A DNA stretch of 64,000 nt from Natranaeroarchaeum sp042663585 (GTDB lineage Archaea > Halobacteriota > Halobacteria > Halobacteriales > Natronoarchaeaceae): NCBI RefSeq assembly GCF_042663585.1, contig NZ_JBHTAN010000006.1, positions 1,984,001-2,048,000 on the forward strand, written 5' to 3'. The translations under genes were made by a program, and so were the position numbers. The notes under the pieces were generated by a model. The model searched no databases. It was not told the DNA's origin and was given only the letters and a program-made list of their open reading frames with translations. This document shows positions 45,660-54,032 of the stretch, in pieces; the stretch's first letter is position 1; each line of letters begins with the position of its first letter.

Positions 45660-46454
45660 TCAGTCGGCCAGTTCGTCGGGGTCGAGCGGCCGCGAGGTCC
45701 GCCAGTAGTGGTCGTAAGTGTCGTTCGCCCACGACCGGACCGCCGGATCGTCGGTGTCCAGCGAGGCGCGCAACACGCCGCTTTCGTCGCGGAGCAGGAG
45801 GTGAACCGTATCGTCGATGATAGTTACGGCCAGCGGGATCCCCTCTTCGCGGAGTCGGATCGATGCGTCCTCGGTCCGCAGGAGTCGCTCCAGTTGTGAT
45901 CGTAGCTCCGAATCGTCGGCGACCGCCTCGATTGCGCTCCTGGAGAGAACCGCCTGGAACGATTGCTCGCCCGCCGTGACCCGCTCTTCGACGACGGTGA
46001 GGCTCCCCTCGTTGAACGCATGCGAGAACGCCCGGACCGACTCGCTCTCGCGGAGCAGGTCGAGTAACCGCTTGAGCGGCGCGTTGGGCCGGGTCTGCGT
46101 CGGCTGGGTGATCTGTGCGTCGGCGAGTCGCTGGAGGTCGAAATCCATCGCGTGCGTGGGGAGATACTCGACGATGCCGCGGAGTTCGCCCTCCGTCTCC
46201 ATGATCTTCAGGAGGTCGGTAAAGCCGGTGGCGACGAGCCGTCCGGTCGCGGTGGCGACGTACTCGTCGCCGTCCTGGACGATCCACGAGCGAGCCTCGA
46301 AATCGCCGAGTACGCGGCTAAGCGTCGCCTGCGATGCGCCGGTCTCCTCGGCGAGCACGGAGCGGGTCCGCCGCCCGTCGGCAAGCCGCTGGAGCACCTG
46401 CACGCGGTTCTCCGAGAGTGCGAGGAACTCGATCTCTTCGAGCGCCGATTCCAT
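45660..46454 (-). CDS. FilR1/DUF1724-type winged-helix transcriptional regulator
   Basis: 264 residues. The first ~80 form a winged helix (RVQVLQRLADGRRTRSVLAE, then ASQATLSRVLGDFEARSWI). The rest matches the methanogenesis regulator FilR1 middle domain often seen in haloarchaea. Such proteins are local repressors or activators. It is divergent from an EamA transporter, whose upstream region holds an inverted repeat that could be its site. Confidence 0.85.
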   Translation of the reverse strand: MESALEEIEFLALSENRVQVLQRLADGRRTRSVLAEETGASQATLSRVLGDFEARSWIVQDGDEYVATATGRLVATGFTDLLKIMETEGELRGIVEYLPTHAMDFDLQRLADAQITQPTQTRPNAPLKRLLDLLRESESVRAFSHAFNEGSLTVVEERVTAGEQSFQAVLSRSAIEAVADDSELRSQLERLLRTEDASIRLREEGIPLAVTIIDDTVHLLLRDESGVLRASLDTDDPAVRSWANDTYDHYWRTSRPLDPDELAD

Positions 46455-46570
46455 ACCCGCATTCGAGCAGCGTCAGCTAAACCGTTTTCGCACCGTGAAA
46501 CGCTTGCAGTCCCCGGAGCGTTCTCGCGGCAGGGCTGGCTTTCTTCCCCCGAAACATTTTCTAAATTACA

Positions 46571-46627
46571 CTATAAGGCTCCAGCCCCTACGGCAGTACA
46601 AGATGTTTTCTGTACTCCTTGCAGTAC
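46571..46627. promoter_or_regulatory. Promoter and GTAC-containing inverted repeat before the EamA gene
   Basis: TATA-like CTATAAGG (46571-46578) is followed by AGTACA (46595-46600) and its inverted copy TGTACT (46611-46616). GCAGTAC occurs twice as a direct repeat (46593-46599, 46621-46627). The cluster overlaps the predicted transcript start at about 46600, as expected of a repressor site. Confidence 0.45.
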
Positions 46628-46667
46628 GATTCGACCGTCTCGCAGGCCGGGTGAGTCCGTCGCCGTG

Positions 46668-47648
46668 ATGGACCGACGCGCACTCCTCTTTTTTGCGGCG
46701 TCGAGTCTCCTCTTCGGCGGGACGTTCGTCGCGGCAAAGGCAGGACTGGAGTACTTCCCGCCGCTGGCGTTCGTGGCGCTCCGGTTCGACATCGCGGCGG
46801 TTGTACTACTTGGCTACGTGGCCGTGACGCGGTCTCGCGGGGAGTTGGTGCCGAGAACGCGCGGCGACGTCGCCGGGATCCTCGCGACCGGCGTGCTCGC
46901 CATCGGACTGACGAACGCCCTGCTGTTCGTGGGCCAGCAGTACGCGACCAGCGCTGTTGCCGCAATCGTGTTCAGTCTCAACCCGATCCTGACGCCCGTC
47001 TTCGCCGCCGTACTCCTCTCCGACGAGCGGCTGTCGGCACGCGGCGTGGTCGGTATGTTGCTGGGTCTGGGTGGCGTCATCCTCGTCGTCGGCCCGTCCC
47101 CGGCGCTGCTGCTCGGCGGCGATGCGTTCGGAAAGGCGATCCTCCTCGCCGCCGCGGTCAGTGGTGCGCTCGGCGCGGTCTCGATCCGCCGGGCTAACAG
47201 TTCGATCTCTAGTACGGTCCGAACCGCATGGGGCCTGCCCTTTGCCGCCCTGCTCACGCACTCGCTGAGCACGGCGAGCGGCGAGTCGCTGTCCGCCATC
47301 GTCTGGACGCCCGAAGCGGTCCTGGCGCTTGGCTATGTCGCGCTCTTTGCCGGTGTGCTCGCGTACGTCGCGTACTTCGGTCTCATCGACTCGGCGGGCG
47401 CGATCCACGCGAACCTGGTCTTCTACGTCGTCCCGGTCGTCTCGACTATCGGCGGGTGGGCGCTGCTGGGCGAGACCATCTCGACGCTGGCGATTGTCGG
47501 TTTCCTGACCATCTTCGCTGGCTTCGCCGTGCTGGGAAGCGAGTCGATCGACCTGCACCGGATCTATCCGGCCGCGCGGAACCGTCACGGCCCGCCAATC
47601 GATCAGTTCGTCACCCTCGACGAGGCGCGTGGCGGGAGCGGCGACTGA
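46668..47648 (+). CDS. EamA/DMT family transporter
   Basis: 326 residues made of two EamA repeats with 10 predicted helices. It opens FFAASSLLFGGTFVAAKAGL and the second repeat has YVAYFGLIDSAGAIHANLVF and PVVSTIGGWALLGE. It belongs to the drug/metabolite exporters; the substrate is unknown. ATG 46668 is chosen because the repeat begins directly after it. A longer in-frame extension upstream lies over the promoter and regulator start and is not coding. Confidence 0.88.
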   Translation: MDRRALLFFAASSLLFGGTFVAAKAGLEYFPPLAFVALRFDIAAVVLLGYVAVTRSRGELVPRTRGDVAGILATGVLAIGLTNALLFVGQQYATSAVAAIVFSLNPILTPVFAAVLLSDERLSARGVVGMLLGLGGVILVVGPSPALLLGGDAFGKAILLAAAVSGALGAVSIRRANSSISSTVRTAWGLPFAALLTHSLSTASGESLSAIVWTPEAVLALGYVALFAGVLAYVAYFGLIDSAGAIHANLVFYVVPVVSTIGGWALLGETISTLAIVGFLTIFAGFAVLGSESIDLHRIYPAARNRHGPPIDQFVTLDEARGGSGD

Positions 47649-47717
47649 TCTGGACAGACGACTGCTTCACTCGGCCAACAACGAATCGCTTTTCGCCCGG
47701 TTGCTCCAATAGTGACT

Positions 47718-48263
47718 ATGGAGAAACTCGAAGCGTCGCTACACGAAGCGCCGATCATCGACCAGGATGGCTACGAGTATCTGGTCCACCCGATCAGCAA
47801 CGGCATCCCGTTGCTCGATCCGTCGCTGCTGCGCGAGGCCGTCATCGGCCTGATGCGCGAGACCGATCTCGACGTCGACAAGATCGTCGCGCCGGAGGCG
47901 ACCGGCATTCACGTCGCGACCGCGCTCTCCCTGCAGACCGACATCCCGCTGGTCGTCATCCGCAAGCGCGAGTACGGCCTCGACGGCGAGGTCTCCCTCG
48001 ACGCGACGACTGGCTACGACGAGTCCGAGATGTTCATCAACGACGTCGAACCGGGCGACCGCGTGCTCGTGATCGACGACCTGCTGGCGACCGGCGGCAC
48101 CCTCGGCGCGATCTGTGAGGCGCTCGAAGGGATCGGTGCGGAGGTCGCAGACGTCGGTGTCGTCATCCGGAAAGTCGATCAACCGGGCCTCGACGATACC
48201 GAGTTCGACGTGACGAGCCTCGTCGACATCACCATCGACGACGGCGAAGTAACTCTCCACTAA
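47718..48263 (+). CDS. hpt: Hypoxanthine/guanine phosphoribosyltransferase
   Basis: 181 residues. The PRPP-binding loop is VLVIDDLLATGGTL (about 117-130). IVAPEATGIHVATALSL and VVIRKREYGL are also typical of the haloarchaeal/methanogen HPRT subgroup, which is built like adenine PRTases. It salvages purine bases. A GTG 6 bp upstream is a less likely start. Confidence 0.9.
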   Translation: MEKLEASLHEAPIIDQDGYEYLVHPISNGIPLLDPSLLREAVIGLMRETDLDVDKIVAPEATGIHVATALSLQTDIPLVVIRKREYGLDGEVSLDATTGYDESEMFINDVEPGDRVLVIDDLLATGGTLGAICEALEGIGAEVADVGVVIRKVDQPGLDDTEFDVTSLVDITIDDGEVTLH

Positions 48264-48294
48264 CTGGAAACTACGAGAAAACGGCGACGGACAG

Positions 48295-48726
48295 CTACTC
48301 CTCGGCGACGTTGACAGTGAGCACCGGGGCTGGCGACTTCGTTACGACCTTTTGAGACGTGCTCCCGAGCATGTTCTCGGTGTACCGGTCGGCCTGGGTC
48401 CCCATCGTAACGAGGTCGATGTCCGCGTCTTCGACGTAGGAGACGATAGTTTCGGCGGGCGATCCGCGTCGGATCGTCGTCGACACGTCGATACCGGCGT
48501 CTTCGAGGGAGTCGGCGACTTCGGAGACGGCGAGTTCGCCCTCTGCCCGCAGGTCTTCGAGGACGTCCGCTTTCATCTCGTCTTTCAGCGTCAGGAACGC
48601 CCCGTCGTCGATGACGTAGAGGACGTGAGCGGTCGTCGATTCGGCGTCGGCGATGTCGATCGTGTGTTCGAGCACCGTCTCGACCGACGCGCCGCCGTCG
48701 GTCGGGAGCAGAATGTCGCTGTACAT
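48295..48726 (-). CDS. Universal stress protein, single domain
   Basis: 143 residues, one Usp domain. It opens MYSDILLPTDGGASVETVL and has the ATP-binding loop TMGTQADRYTENMLGSTSQKV, a G-x-(9)-G-(S/T) type loop. It is monocistronic and convergent to hpt. Confidence 0.92.
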   Translation of the reverse strand: MYSDILLPTDGGASVETVLEHTIDIADAESTTAHVLYVIDDGAFLTLKDEMKADVLEDLRAEGELAVSEVADSLEDAGIDVSTTIRRGSPAETIVSYVEDADIDLVTMGTQADRYTENMLGSTSQKVVTKSPAPVLTVNVAEE

Positions 48727-48802
48727 CGTATGGGATCTTTCGGCGGTCGATACACACCGTTTACGGTTTCCGGACGGTGTCGAACCCGGTTCGGGCCGCG
48801 CG

Positions 48803-49114
48803 CTACTGCTTCTCGAAGGCGTGGCGGACGATATCGGAGTCGTCGTCCCACTCGAAGTGGTCGTGTGCCTGGCGCAGCATCTCCTTGTAGCCGTCGAGGT
48901 CGGCCGCTCCCTCCGCCCGAGCGTCCGCGTCGGTCATATCCCCAAGCGTTCGCTCCTCGACCGCGGTGATCTCGAACGTCTCGCCGTCGACGGTGAAAGT
49001 GTCGCCCGCCTCGGCATACGCCTGTCCGCGGTGGATCTGTGTGACCTCGCCATCCAGCGCTTGCTGGCGCATCCGCTCGCTCGGAAGGATCGTTCCGGCA
49101 TCGATCTGTGACAT
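48803..49114 (-). CDS. ASCH domain protein
   Basis: 103 residues, a single ASCH domain. QIHRGQAYAEAGDTF matches the RNA-binding surface and DMTDADARAEGAADLDGYKE the conserved helix. ASCH proteins belong to the PUA-like fold and bind RNA or modified bases. Confidence 0.82.
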   Translation of the reverse strand: MSQIDAGTILPSERMRQQALDGEVTQIHRGQAYAEAGDTFTVDGETFEITAVEERTLGDMTDADARAEGAADLDGYKEMLRQAHDHFEWDDDSDIVRHAFEKQ

Positions 49115-49185
49115 AGGCGTGGCTTGGTCTGGTGAGACAAAGGGGTTTGGTCGCCGGGGCTACTCGTCGCTAACCGGGTCACCGT

Positions 49186-49908
49186 TCACAGCGAGACGGT
49201 CGCCAGATCCGATTCGAGGTCGGCGACGTGCTCGTTGTAGGCGTCGATGACGCCGCCCACCATCGGGGCGTACTTCCGGACGTCCGCGGCAGAGGGGGGT
49301 TCGTACTGCGAGAGGAGGTAGACGCCGCCGGAACCGCCGGCGCGCAGGTAGGAGACGCCGTCCGTATCCCACTTCAGTTCCCAGCGCGTCCCGTCGACCC
49401 GCGTCGTGAACGTGCCGTAGTCGCCGCCCTCGTACCGGTGTAACTCGCCCGCGATCAGGTTACACGCCTCCTCGATCCGGTTCAGAAGCTGATCCCGCTC
49501 CGCGACGACGCCCTCGGTCGTCTCGACGGGTGGGTACTCGGGGTCGACGTCGTCGAGCAGGCCGTCGAGCGAACGGACGTACTCGTTGTAGGACTCCACG
49601 AACGCTTCGTAGTCCTCCAGCGCTTTTGCCAGCGCCTCCGGTTCGGGGTGTTGTTTGGTCGAGACGACGTAGACCTCGAACCCGCGACCGCCCTCGAAGC
49701 GGAGATACTGGAGGTCACCGGCCTCGTACTTCACCGTCCACGTCCCGCGCTCGGTCTCGAACTCCTGCTGGCCGTAGTCGCCGCCCTGGAACTTCGCCAA
49801 CTGATAGGCGATCTTGCCCGTGTGATCGCGGACCTGCTCGACGAGTTCGTCGCGCTGTCGTGTGGCCTCTTCGGGGTCGGCCACGTCGAGCGCGGCTGGA
49901 TCGATCAT
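49186..49908 (-). CDS. Hypothetical protein with two copies of an unknown domain
   Basis: 240 residues built of two tandem units of about 115 residues. Unit 1 has KFQGGDYGQQEF, then WTVKYEAGDLQYLRFEGG and VESYNEYVRSLDGLLDDV. Unit 2 has RYEGGDYGTFTT, then WELKWDTDGVSYLRAGGS and IDAYNEHVADLESDLATV. The shared pattern is GGDYG-x(~12)-W-x-(V/L)-K-x(~8)-YLR. I do not know the family. Soluble, acidic and with helices at both ends of each unit. ATG 49908 is the only start that omits non-coding-like sequence. Confidence 0.75.
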   Translation of the reverse strand: MIDPAALDVADPEEATRQRDELVEQVRDHTGKIAYQLAKFQGGDYGQQEFETERGTWTVKYEAGDLQYLRFEGGRGFEVYVVSTKQHPEPEALAKALEDYEAFVESYNEYVRSLDGLLDDVDPEYPPVETTEGVVAERDQLLNRIEEACNLIAGELHRYEGGDYGTFTTRVDGTRWELKWDTDGVSYLRAGGSGGVYLLSQYEPPSAADVRKYAPMVGGVIDAYNEHVADLESDLATVSL

Positions 49909-49949
49909 GGACAGTGGTGGGGCCCGACCGTCAAAACAGGTTCGGCTAC

Positions 49950-50435
49950 TCAGTCCGAGAGGATCTCTCGCGGCAGTTCGGTCGGCTCGATGTTCCGGCG
50001 GTGACACTCGTTGACCACCCGGAGCGAGAGGGGGTACGCGAGAGCCATGAACACGACCGCGAGGACGACGTTCCCGACGAGCAGGCGGACGACGATATCC
50101 GAACCGGCCGAGAACGATACCGTGGAGGGGACACCACCCGGCGGTGCGCCCAGAAGTCGAATGCCGACCCAGAAGCTCGCGGCGTAGACGCCCCACTTCA
50201 CGACCGGGTTGAGCACGAGCACAGAGGCAAACAGGGCGATCTTGCTGATGCTGTCGAACAGATACGTGAGCAGAACGAAGATCAGGAGTCCCGCCCCAAG
50301 CGTCGGCATCGCCGTAATGAAGACGCCGACCGAAAAGCTTCCGGCGATCTCTCCGGGCGTGTTGTCTTCGAGTAGCGCCCGATCTAGCTCGTTACGAAGC
50401 CGTCCAGCGAGCGCCGAGAACCTCTCGCGGACCAT
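49950..50435 (-). CDS. DUF2062 membrane protein
   Basis: 161 residues. DUF2062 features are TPGEIAGSFSVGVFITAMP near the N-terminus, then three or four membrane helices. The function is unknown; in bacteria the domain is often beside glycosyltransferases or lipid A genes, which are absent here. Confidence 0.8.
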   Translation of the reverse strand: MVRERFSALAGRLRNELDRALLEDNTPGEIAGSFSVGVFITAMPTLGAGLLIFVLLTYLFDSISKIALFASVLVLNPVVKWGVYAASFWVGIRLLGAPPGGVPSTVSFSAGSDIVVRLLVGNVVLAVVFMALAYPLSLRVVNECHRRNIEPTELPREILSD

Positions 50436-50478
50436 CCTACCGGACTCACGTCGTACCCACTCATCAACGCTTCGGCTC

Positions 50479-50949
50479 TTAGGATCGGCCGTGCTGTGGG
50501 GTCGGGACGGGCGACAACTGATCTCTGGCAAGCAGGTGGACGTAATCGTCGAGGTCGAGGGCGAACCGCGCCTTCTCGGGCGTCTCGACCCACGTACAGT
50601 CGTACTCGTCACCCACCTCCTCGCCCTCGCCCGTCACTGTGTGGACCCAGTCGTCGCGCGGTTCGTCGACGGTAGCGTGGAAGAAGTGCCGGACGTACCA
50701 GCGCGGCGGCGATGCACGGCGCTGCCAGACGTCCGTCGTCAGGTGGTCGACCGATTCGAGCGACGAGAGCCCGGTCTCCTCGTGGACTTCCCGGAACAGT
50801 GCCTCTCGTGGCGTCTCCTCGTCTTCCAGTGTTCCTTTCGGAACCTGCTTCCCCTCGTACTCGGGCCCATCGAACACGAGTAATTCCCCATCCTCTCGGG
50901 TGATGTACGCGCAGGCCTTTTCTACGTATGTCACTGTTCTGGGCGGCAT
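50479..50949 (-). CDS. NUDIX hydrolase
   Basis: 156 residues from ATG 50949. The Nudix box reads GTLEDEETPREALFREVHEE followed by TGL, which fits Gx5Ex7REUxEExGU. WETPEK-like tail motifs and a bulky Trp near residue 70 do not tell the substrate. An in-frame TTG at 50979 could give ten more residues. A TATA-like TTTAAGGTA lies at about 50996-51004, upstream of both. Confidence 0.87.
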   Translation of the reverse strand: MPPRTVTYVEKACAYITREDGELLVFDGPEYEGKQVPKGTLEDEETPREALFREVHEETGLSSLESVDHLTTDVWQRRASPPRWYVRHFFHATVDEPRDDWVHTVTGEGEEVGDEYDCTWVETPEKARFALDLDDYVHLLARDQLSPVPTPQHGRS

Positions 50950-51037
50950 TATATGATATATGACTACCAGGTAGGACAAAAACCCTTCACTCGTATACCT
51001 TAAATTCCTTGTTCGTCTCCAAAGAGTTCCCGGATCC

Positions 51038-52231
51038 TCAGTTCGTCGTGATCACTTCGAGCACGTCCCGCTCGTCGAGGTCTGAGCTCGCGCCGCGCTG
51101 GCGGTTCGACCGGCAGTCGATGGCGTGGAGGAAGCCCTCGCCGATATCGGAGTGGAGGCTGTACGCGAAGTCCTCGGCCGTCGAGTTCGGCGGGAGGAGA
51201 TAGCAGTCGGGCAGGACCTCGCCGTGCTCGTTGCCCAGCCCGTTCGCGCCGCCGGGGAAGACGGGGATGACGCCGAGCACATCGAACAGCGCCGCTTCGA
51301 GCGCGTCCTGTACGCCGGTCGCGCCGTACTCGGTCACGAACTCGCGGATCTGTTCGAGGCCGGCCTCCTGACTCCCGGAGACGTCACCGACGATTTCGAA
51401 GTCGTCGTTGCCCGGCGTGTACTCGATGACGCCACCCTCGTCCGCGGACTTGAGTGCCTTCTCGGCGTGGGCGCTCGCGGGGACGATGGTCAGGTGTTCG
51501 TACTTCGGATCCGAGGTGATTTCGGCGTAGTTCTCCTGGGCCTCGGGCGTATCCATCTTGTTGGCCGCGACGACCATCGGCTTGGTGTCGCGTCGGATCT
51601 CGCGGGCGAGTGTGAGTTCGTCCTCGTCGTCCCACTCTGCGGGGTCGAAGCCGATACCGACGCGCCGGATCAGCCGCTTGATCTCGTCCTCGCTCGTCCG
51701 GAACGCGCTCATCTGTTCGGCGAGTTCCTCCTCGATATCGTCGTCTTCGGTCGTGTAGCCGGACTCGTAGCGGTCGATCCCCTTTCTGAGGACGCTCAGA
51801 TACCACTGATCGAGTTCGGTTTCGAGGAAGTCGATGTCGTCGCGCGGGTCGTGACCCTCGGTCGGTTCGCCCTCGATATCCGTCTCGCCGGAGAAATCGA
51901 CCACGTGGACGAGCACGTCGGTCTCGTTCAGGTCGCTGAGGAACTGGTTGCCGAGGCCCGCGCCCTCGTGTGCGCCGGGGATGAGCCCCGCGACGTCGAC
52001 CAGTTTCGTCGGGACGAACCGCGTCCCGTCGTCGCAGTAGCCGACCGACGGCGTACAGGTCTCGTCGAACTCGGGGGCCGCACACTGGACGCGCACGTAG
52101 GCTTCGCCGACACTCGGGTCGATCGTCGTGAAGGGGTAGGCCCCCTCAGGAACGTCGTTCATCGTCGCCGCGTTGAAAAACGTCGACTTGCCTACCGAGG
52201 GCTTGCCGACGAGTCCGATCCGGTAACTCAT
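51038..52231 (-). CDS. ychF: Redox-regulated ATPase/GTPase YchF (Ola1 family)
   Basis: 397 residues. G1 is GLVGKPSVGKSTFFNA, G3 is LVDVAGLIPGAHEGAGLGN, and NKMD is G4 (VVAANKMDTPE). The archaeal YchF C-terminal TGS domain ends the chain with ANGLGNEHGEVLPDCYLLP and EDFAYSLHSDIGEGFLHAI. YchF binds ribosomes and hydrolyses ATP or GTP. The ATG at 52231 is the family start; a longer open frame upstream is non-coding. Confidence 0.94.
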   Translation of the reverse strand: MSYRIGLVGKPSVGKSTFFNAATMNDVPEGAYPFTTIDPSVGEAYVRVQCAAPEFDETCTPSVGYCDDGTRFVPTKLVDVAGLIPGAHEGAGLGNQFLSDLNETDVLVHVVDFSGETDIEGEPTEGHDPRDDIDFLETELDQWYLSVLRKGIDRYESGYTTEDDDIEEELAEQMSAFRTSEDEIKRLIRRVGIGFDPAEWDDEDELTLAREIRRDTKPMVVAANKMDTPEAQENYAEITSDPKYEHLTIVPASAHAEKALKSADEGGVIEYTPGNDDFEIVGDVSGSQEAGLEQIREFVTEYGATGVQDALEAALFDVLGVIPVFPGGANGLGNEHGEVLPDCYLLPPNSTAEDFAYSLHSDIGEGFLHAIDCRSNRQRGASSDLDERDVLEVITTN

Positions 52232-52442
52232 TACCACGAATCCGCGCGCGCCGGTGAAACGCGTTTCCCTCTCCTCGTCCAGTGGTACGGGCTCACGTGG
52301 CGTGAAGAGCGGCCGATTCGACGGATCTGGTGGTTCGCTGAATACGGCACACGGCCACTGGATCGATATCAGTTCGGTATACGATAACACGCATCCCCGG
52401 GCGGTTGTAACATAAACAATTATTAAGGATTGGCCCACAGTG

Positions 52443-52490
52443 ATGAGTAGGATGGTTACGCACGTAGCAGTACGCGAGCACTCTTTCTGA
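52443..52490 (+). CDS. Possible 15-codon leader ORF
   Basis: ATG at 52443 (or the in-frame ATG at 52452) opens a short frame ending TGA at 52488-52490: MSRMVTHVAVREHSF. A TATA-like TATTAAGG (52421-52428) sits at leaderless distance from the second ATG. Its size and its place 40 bp before the next start suggest a leader peptide or spurious ORF; the coding potential cannot be tested at this length. Confidence 0.25.
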   Translation: MSRMVTHVAVREHSF

Positions 52491-52530
52491 TCGACGTCCA
52501 GTAACCGACCGATCCGCCGCGCCCGACCCA

Positions 52531-52764
52531 ATGTCAGCAAATAGCCAGACTACCCGACGAGCGGCCACAGGTACCGCACCGACAAGCACCGCCCACGACC
52601 CGCACACCGAACCGACAGCGAAGAGCGTCCGCCCGGACGATAAGCAACGAGCAGGCCGGACCGCCGCCAGCGAGGACGCGCCAGCGATGTTCGGGGCGTC
52701 CGAAGGCGTTCTGCCGAACCTCCTCGACGAGCACAACGCGCTCGTCGCACCCGAGACGGAGTAG
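52531..52764 (+). CDS. Short hypothetical protein, disordered N-terminus
   Basis: 77 residues. The first ~50 are Ala/Thr/Arg-rich and probably unstructured; the end, APAMFGASEGVLPNLLDEHNAL, is amphipathic. I do not recognise it. Base use is like that of neighbours. It lies between YchF and an exported metalloprotease-like gene, and follows the short leader ORF on the same predicted transcript. Confidence 0.45.
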   Translation: MSANSQTTRRAATGTAPTSTAHDPHTEPTAKSVRPDDKQRAGRTAASEDAPAMFGASEGVLPNLLDEHNALVAPETE

Positions 52765-52877
52765 GCCCCGCGCCGGTTGCAGTTCGCGTGTCAGCGTACA
52801 CTTCCTCAGCAGAGGCAACCCTGTCAACAAACGGCCAGTATATTCATGTAAGGGTATACCAATCCTTGCCATAGCGA

Positions 52878-53753
52878 ATGGCCCAATCGACGGACCGCCA
52901 AACGGACGAGGGCAGGGGTACGAGCCGTCGGGCCCTGCTCGGCGCGCTGGGCGGGGCCGTCGGCCTACCGCTGGGGACCGGAGCCAGCGCCTACGCCGCC
53001 GATCGGCGGTTCACTGACGAGGACAGTGACGGGATCCCAGACGACAAAGAGAGGTCGGAGGCGTTCAACGACCGACTCGAAGCGTTGTTCGGAGCGGATC
53101 AGTTCGAGAGAGTCGACCCGGCCCGCCCGGATCTCTTGCTCGACGTCCGGTACGTCGAGGGAACATCGATCGACTGGCGGACGAAACAGAGCATCGAGAC
53201 GCGTTTTCGCGAGCGGGGGATCCACGCCCAGTGGCTTGATTACCCCCGAGAGTACGACAGTGAGCGCTTCGAGGAGCGCTACGGCTGGAACGTCAAATCC
53301 GTCCTGTGGGAGCGTGACGGCTTCTATCACGAGGAAGTCGAACCGTTCGTTCGGGACGTGGCGATCCAACTCGTCGTCGTCCCGGGCCACGACGGCGAGG
53401 AGTACGCCGGGCTAGTGTACAGCCCCTGGGCGAAGCTACTCGGGAGCGGCGTCGATGGCCACGTCAACGGCTTCAGCGTCGGCAACCGGGCGATCGTCGG
53501 GGAGCGCGATGATCGTTGGGAACAGGAACGCCTCGTCTTTCACGAGATCGCTCACCTCGCCCTGTGTCACGACGACGATCCGACCAATACCGGCGTGATG
53601 GGGACGAACGATGAGATCGCACTGACCGACGAGGAGTGGGCGAAAATCAAAGCTCATCTCGACGATGTACGGGATACGAGCGGCTACGACATCGCCCTGC
53701 GGAAATGTCTCTGGAAAAGGTGTCTGGACGGCGTGACCGGTCGGTTCTCGTGA
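52878..53753 (+). CDS. Tat-exported HExxH protein, metzincin-like putative metalloprotease
   Basis: 291 residues. A twin-arginine signal, TSRRALLGALGGAVGLP (15-31), ends near ASAYA at ~40. A calcium-type DEDSDGIPDDKE follows (47-58). The zinc motif is HEIAHLALCHDD (H222, E223, H226), with D232 at the spacing of the third metzincin ligand and H231 just before it. Met241 in GVMGTNDE is a candidate Met-turn. The usual Gly of HExxHxxG is Leu229. I cannot name the family; snapalysin-type (Asp third ligand) and archaemetzincin relatives are the closest ideas. Confidence 0.7.
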   Translation: MAQSTDRQTDEGRGTSRRALLGALGGAVGLPLGTGASAYAADRRFTDEDSDGIPDDKERSEAFNDRLEALFGADQFERVDPARPDLLLDVRYVEGTSIDWRTKQSIETRFRERGIHAQWLDYPREYDSERFEERYGWNVKSVLWERDGFYHEEVEPFVRDVAIQLVVVPGHDGEEYAGLVYSPWAKLLGSGVDGHVNGFSVGNRAIVGERDDRWEQERLVFHEIAHLALCHDDDPTNTGVMGTNDEIALTDEEWAKIKAHLDDVRDTSGYDIALRKCLWKRCLDGVTGRFS

Positions 53754-53756
53754 GCG

Positions 53757-53918
53757 TCAGCGGCCGGAAGAGACGTCCGTGCTCCCGCACTCCGGACAGC
53801 GTGTTAGCGTCCCGATCGAGACCGCATCGAGTCGCTCCCACTCGTCGCTCCCCGCCGGTGCCTCGAACCCACAGTTCCAGCAGTGTGATATCGCCGCTGG
53901 CTCCGAGTTCTGGGCCAT
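53757..53918 (-). CDS. Small zinc-ribbon protein (53 residues)
   Basis: A 53-residue frame read on the minus strand, with two CxxC pairs: CWNCGFEAPAGSDEWE at ~13-28 and RCPECGSTDVSSGR at the end. It is a single compact zinc ribbon of a size often missed by annotation. A TATA-like GTTAAG (53943-53948, minus strand) lies at leaderless distance from the ATG. It ends 3 bp from the convergent metalloprotease-like gene. Confidence 0.72.
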   Translation of the reverse strand: MAQNSEPAAISHCWNCGFEAPAGSDEWERLDAVSIGTLTRCPECGSTDVSSGR

Positions 53919-54032
53919 ATGGAACATTTCGAGAGACTCGGTCTTAACTCCGGAGGGTGGGAGGTGAGAAAAGTGTTAACTCGATTTTGAAATCCAGTAC
54001 ATTCATAAACGATACTGATATACGTACACATG

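Noticed and set aside
46152..46667. 172-codon upstream extension of the EamA gene
   Set aside because: It runs over the regulator start and promoter region, and the hydrophobic transporter begins exactly at ATG 46668.
52232..52540. 103-codon extension of YchF
   Set aside because: YchF proteins start at the MxYRIGLVGKP block; the extension overlaps the divergent promoter.
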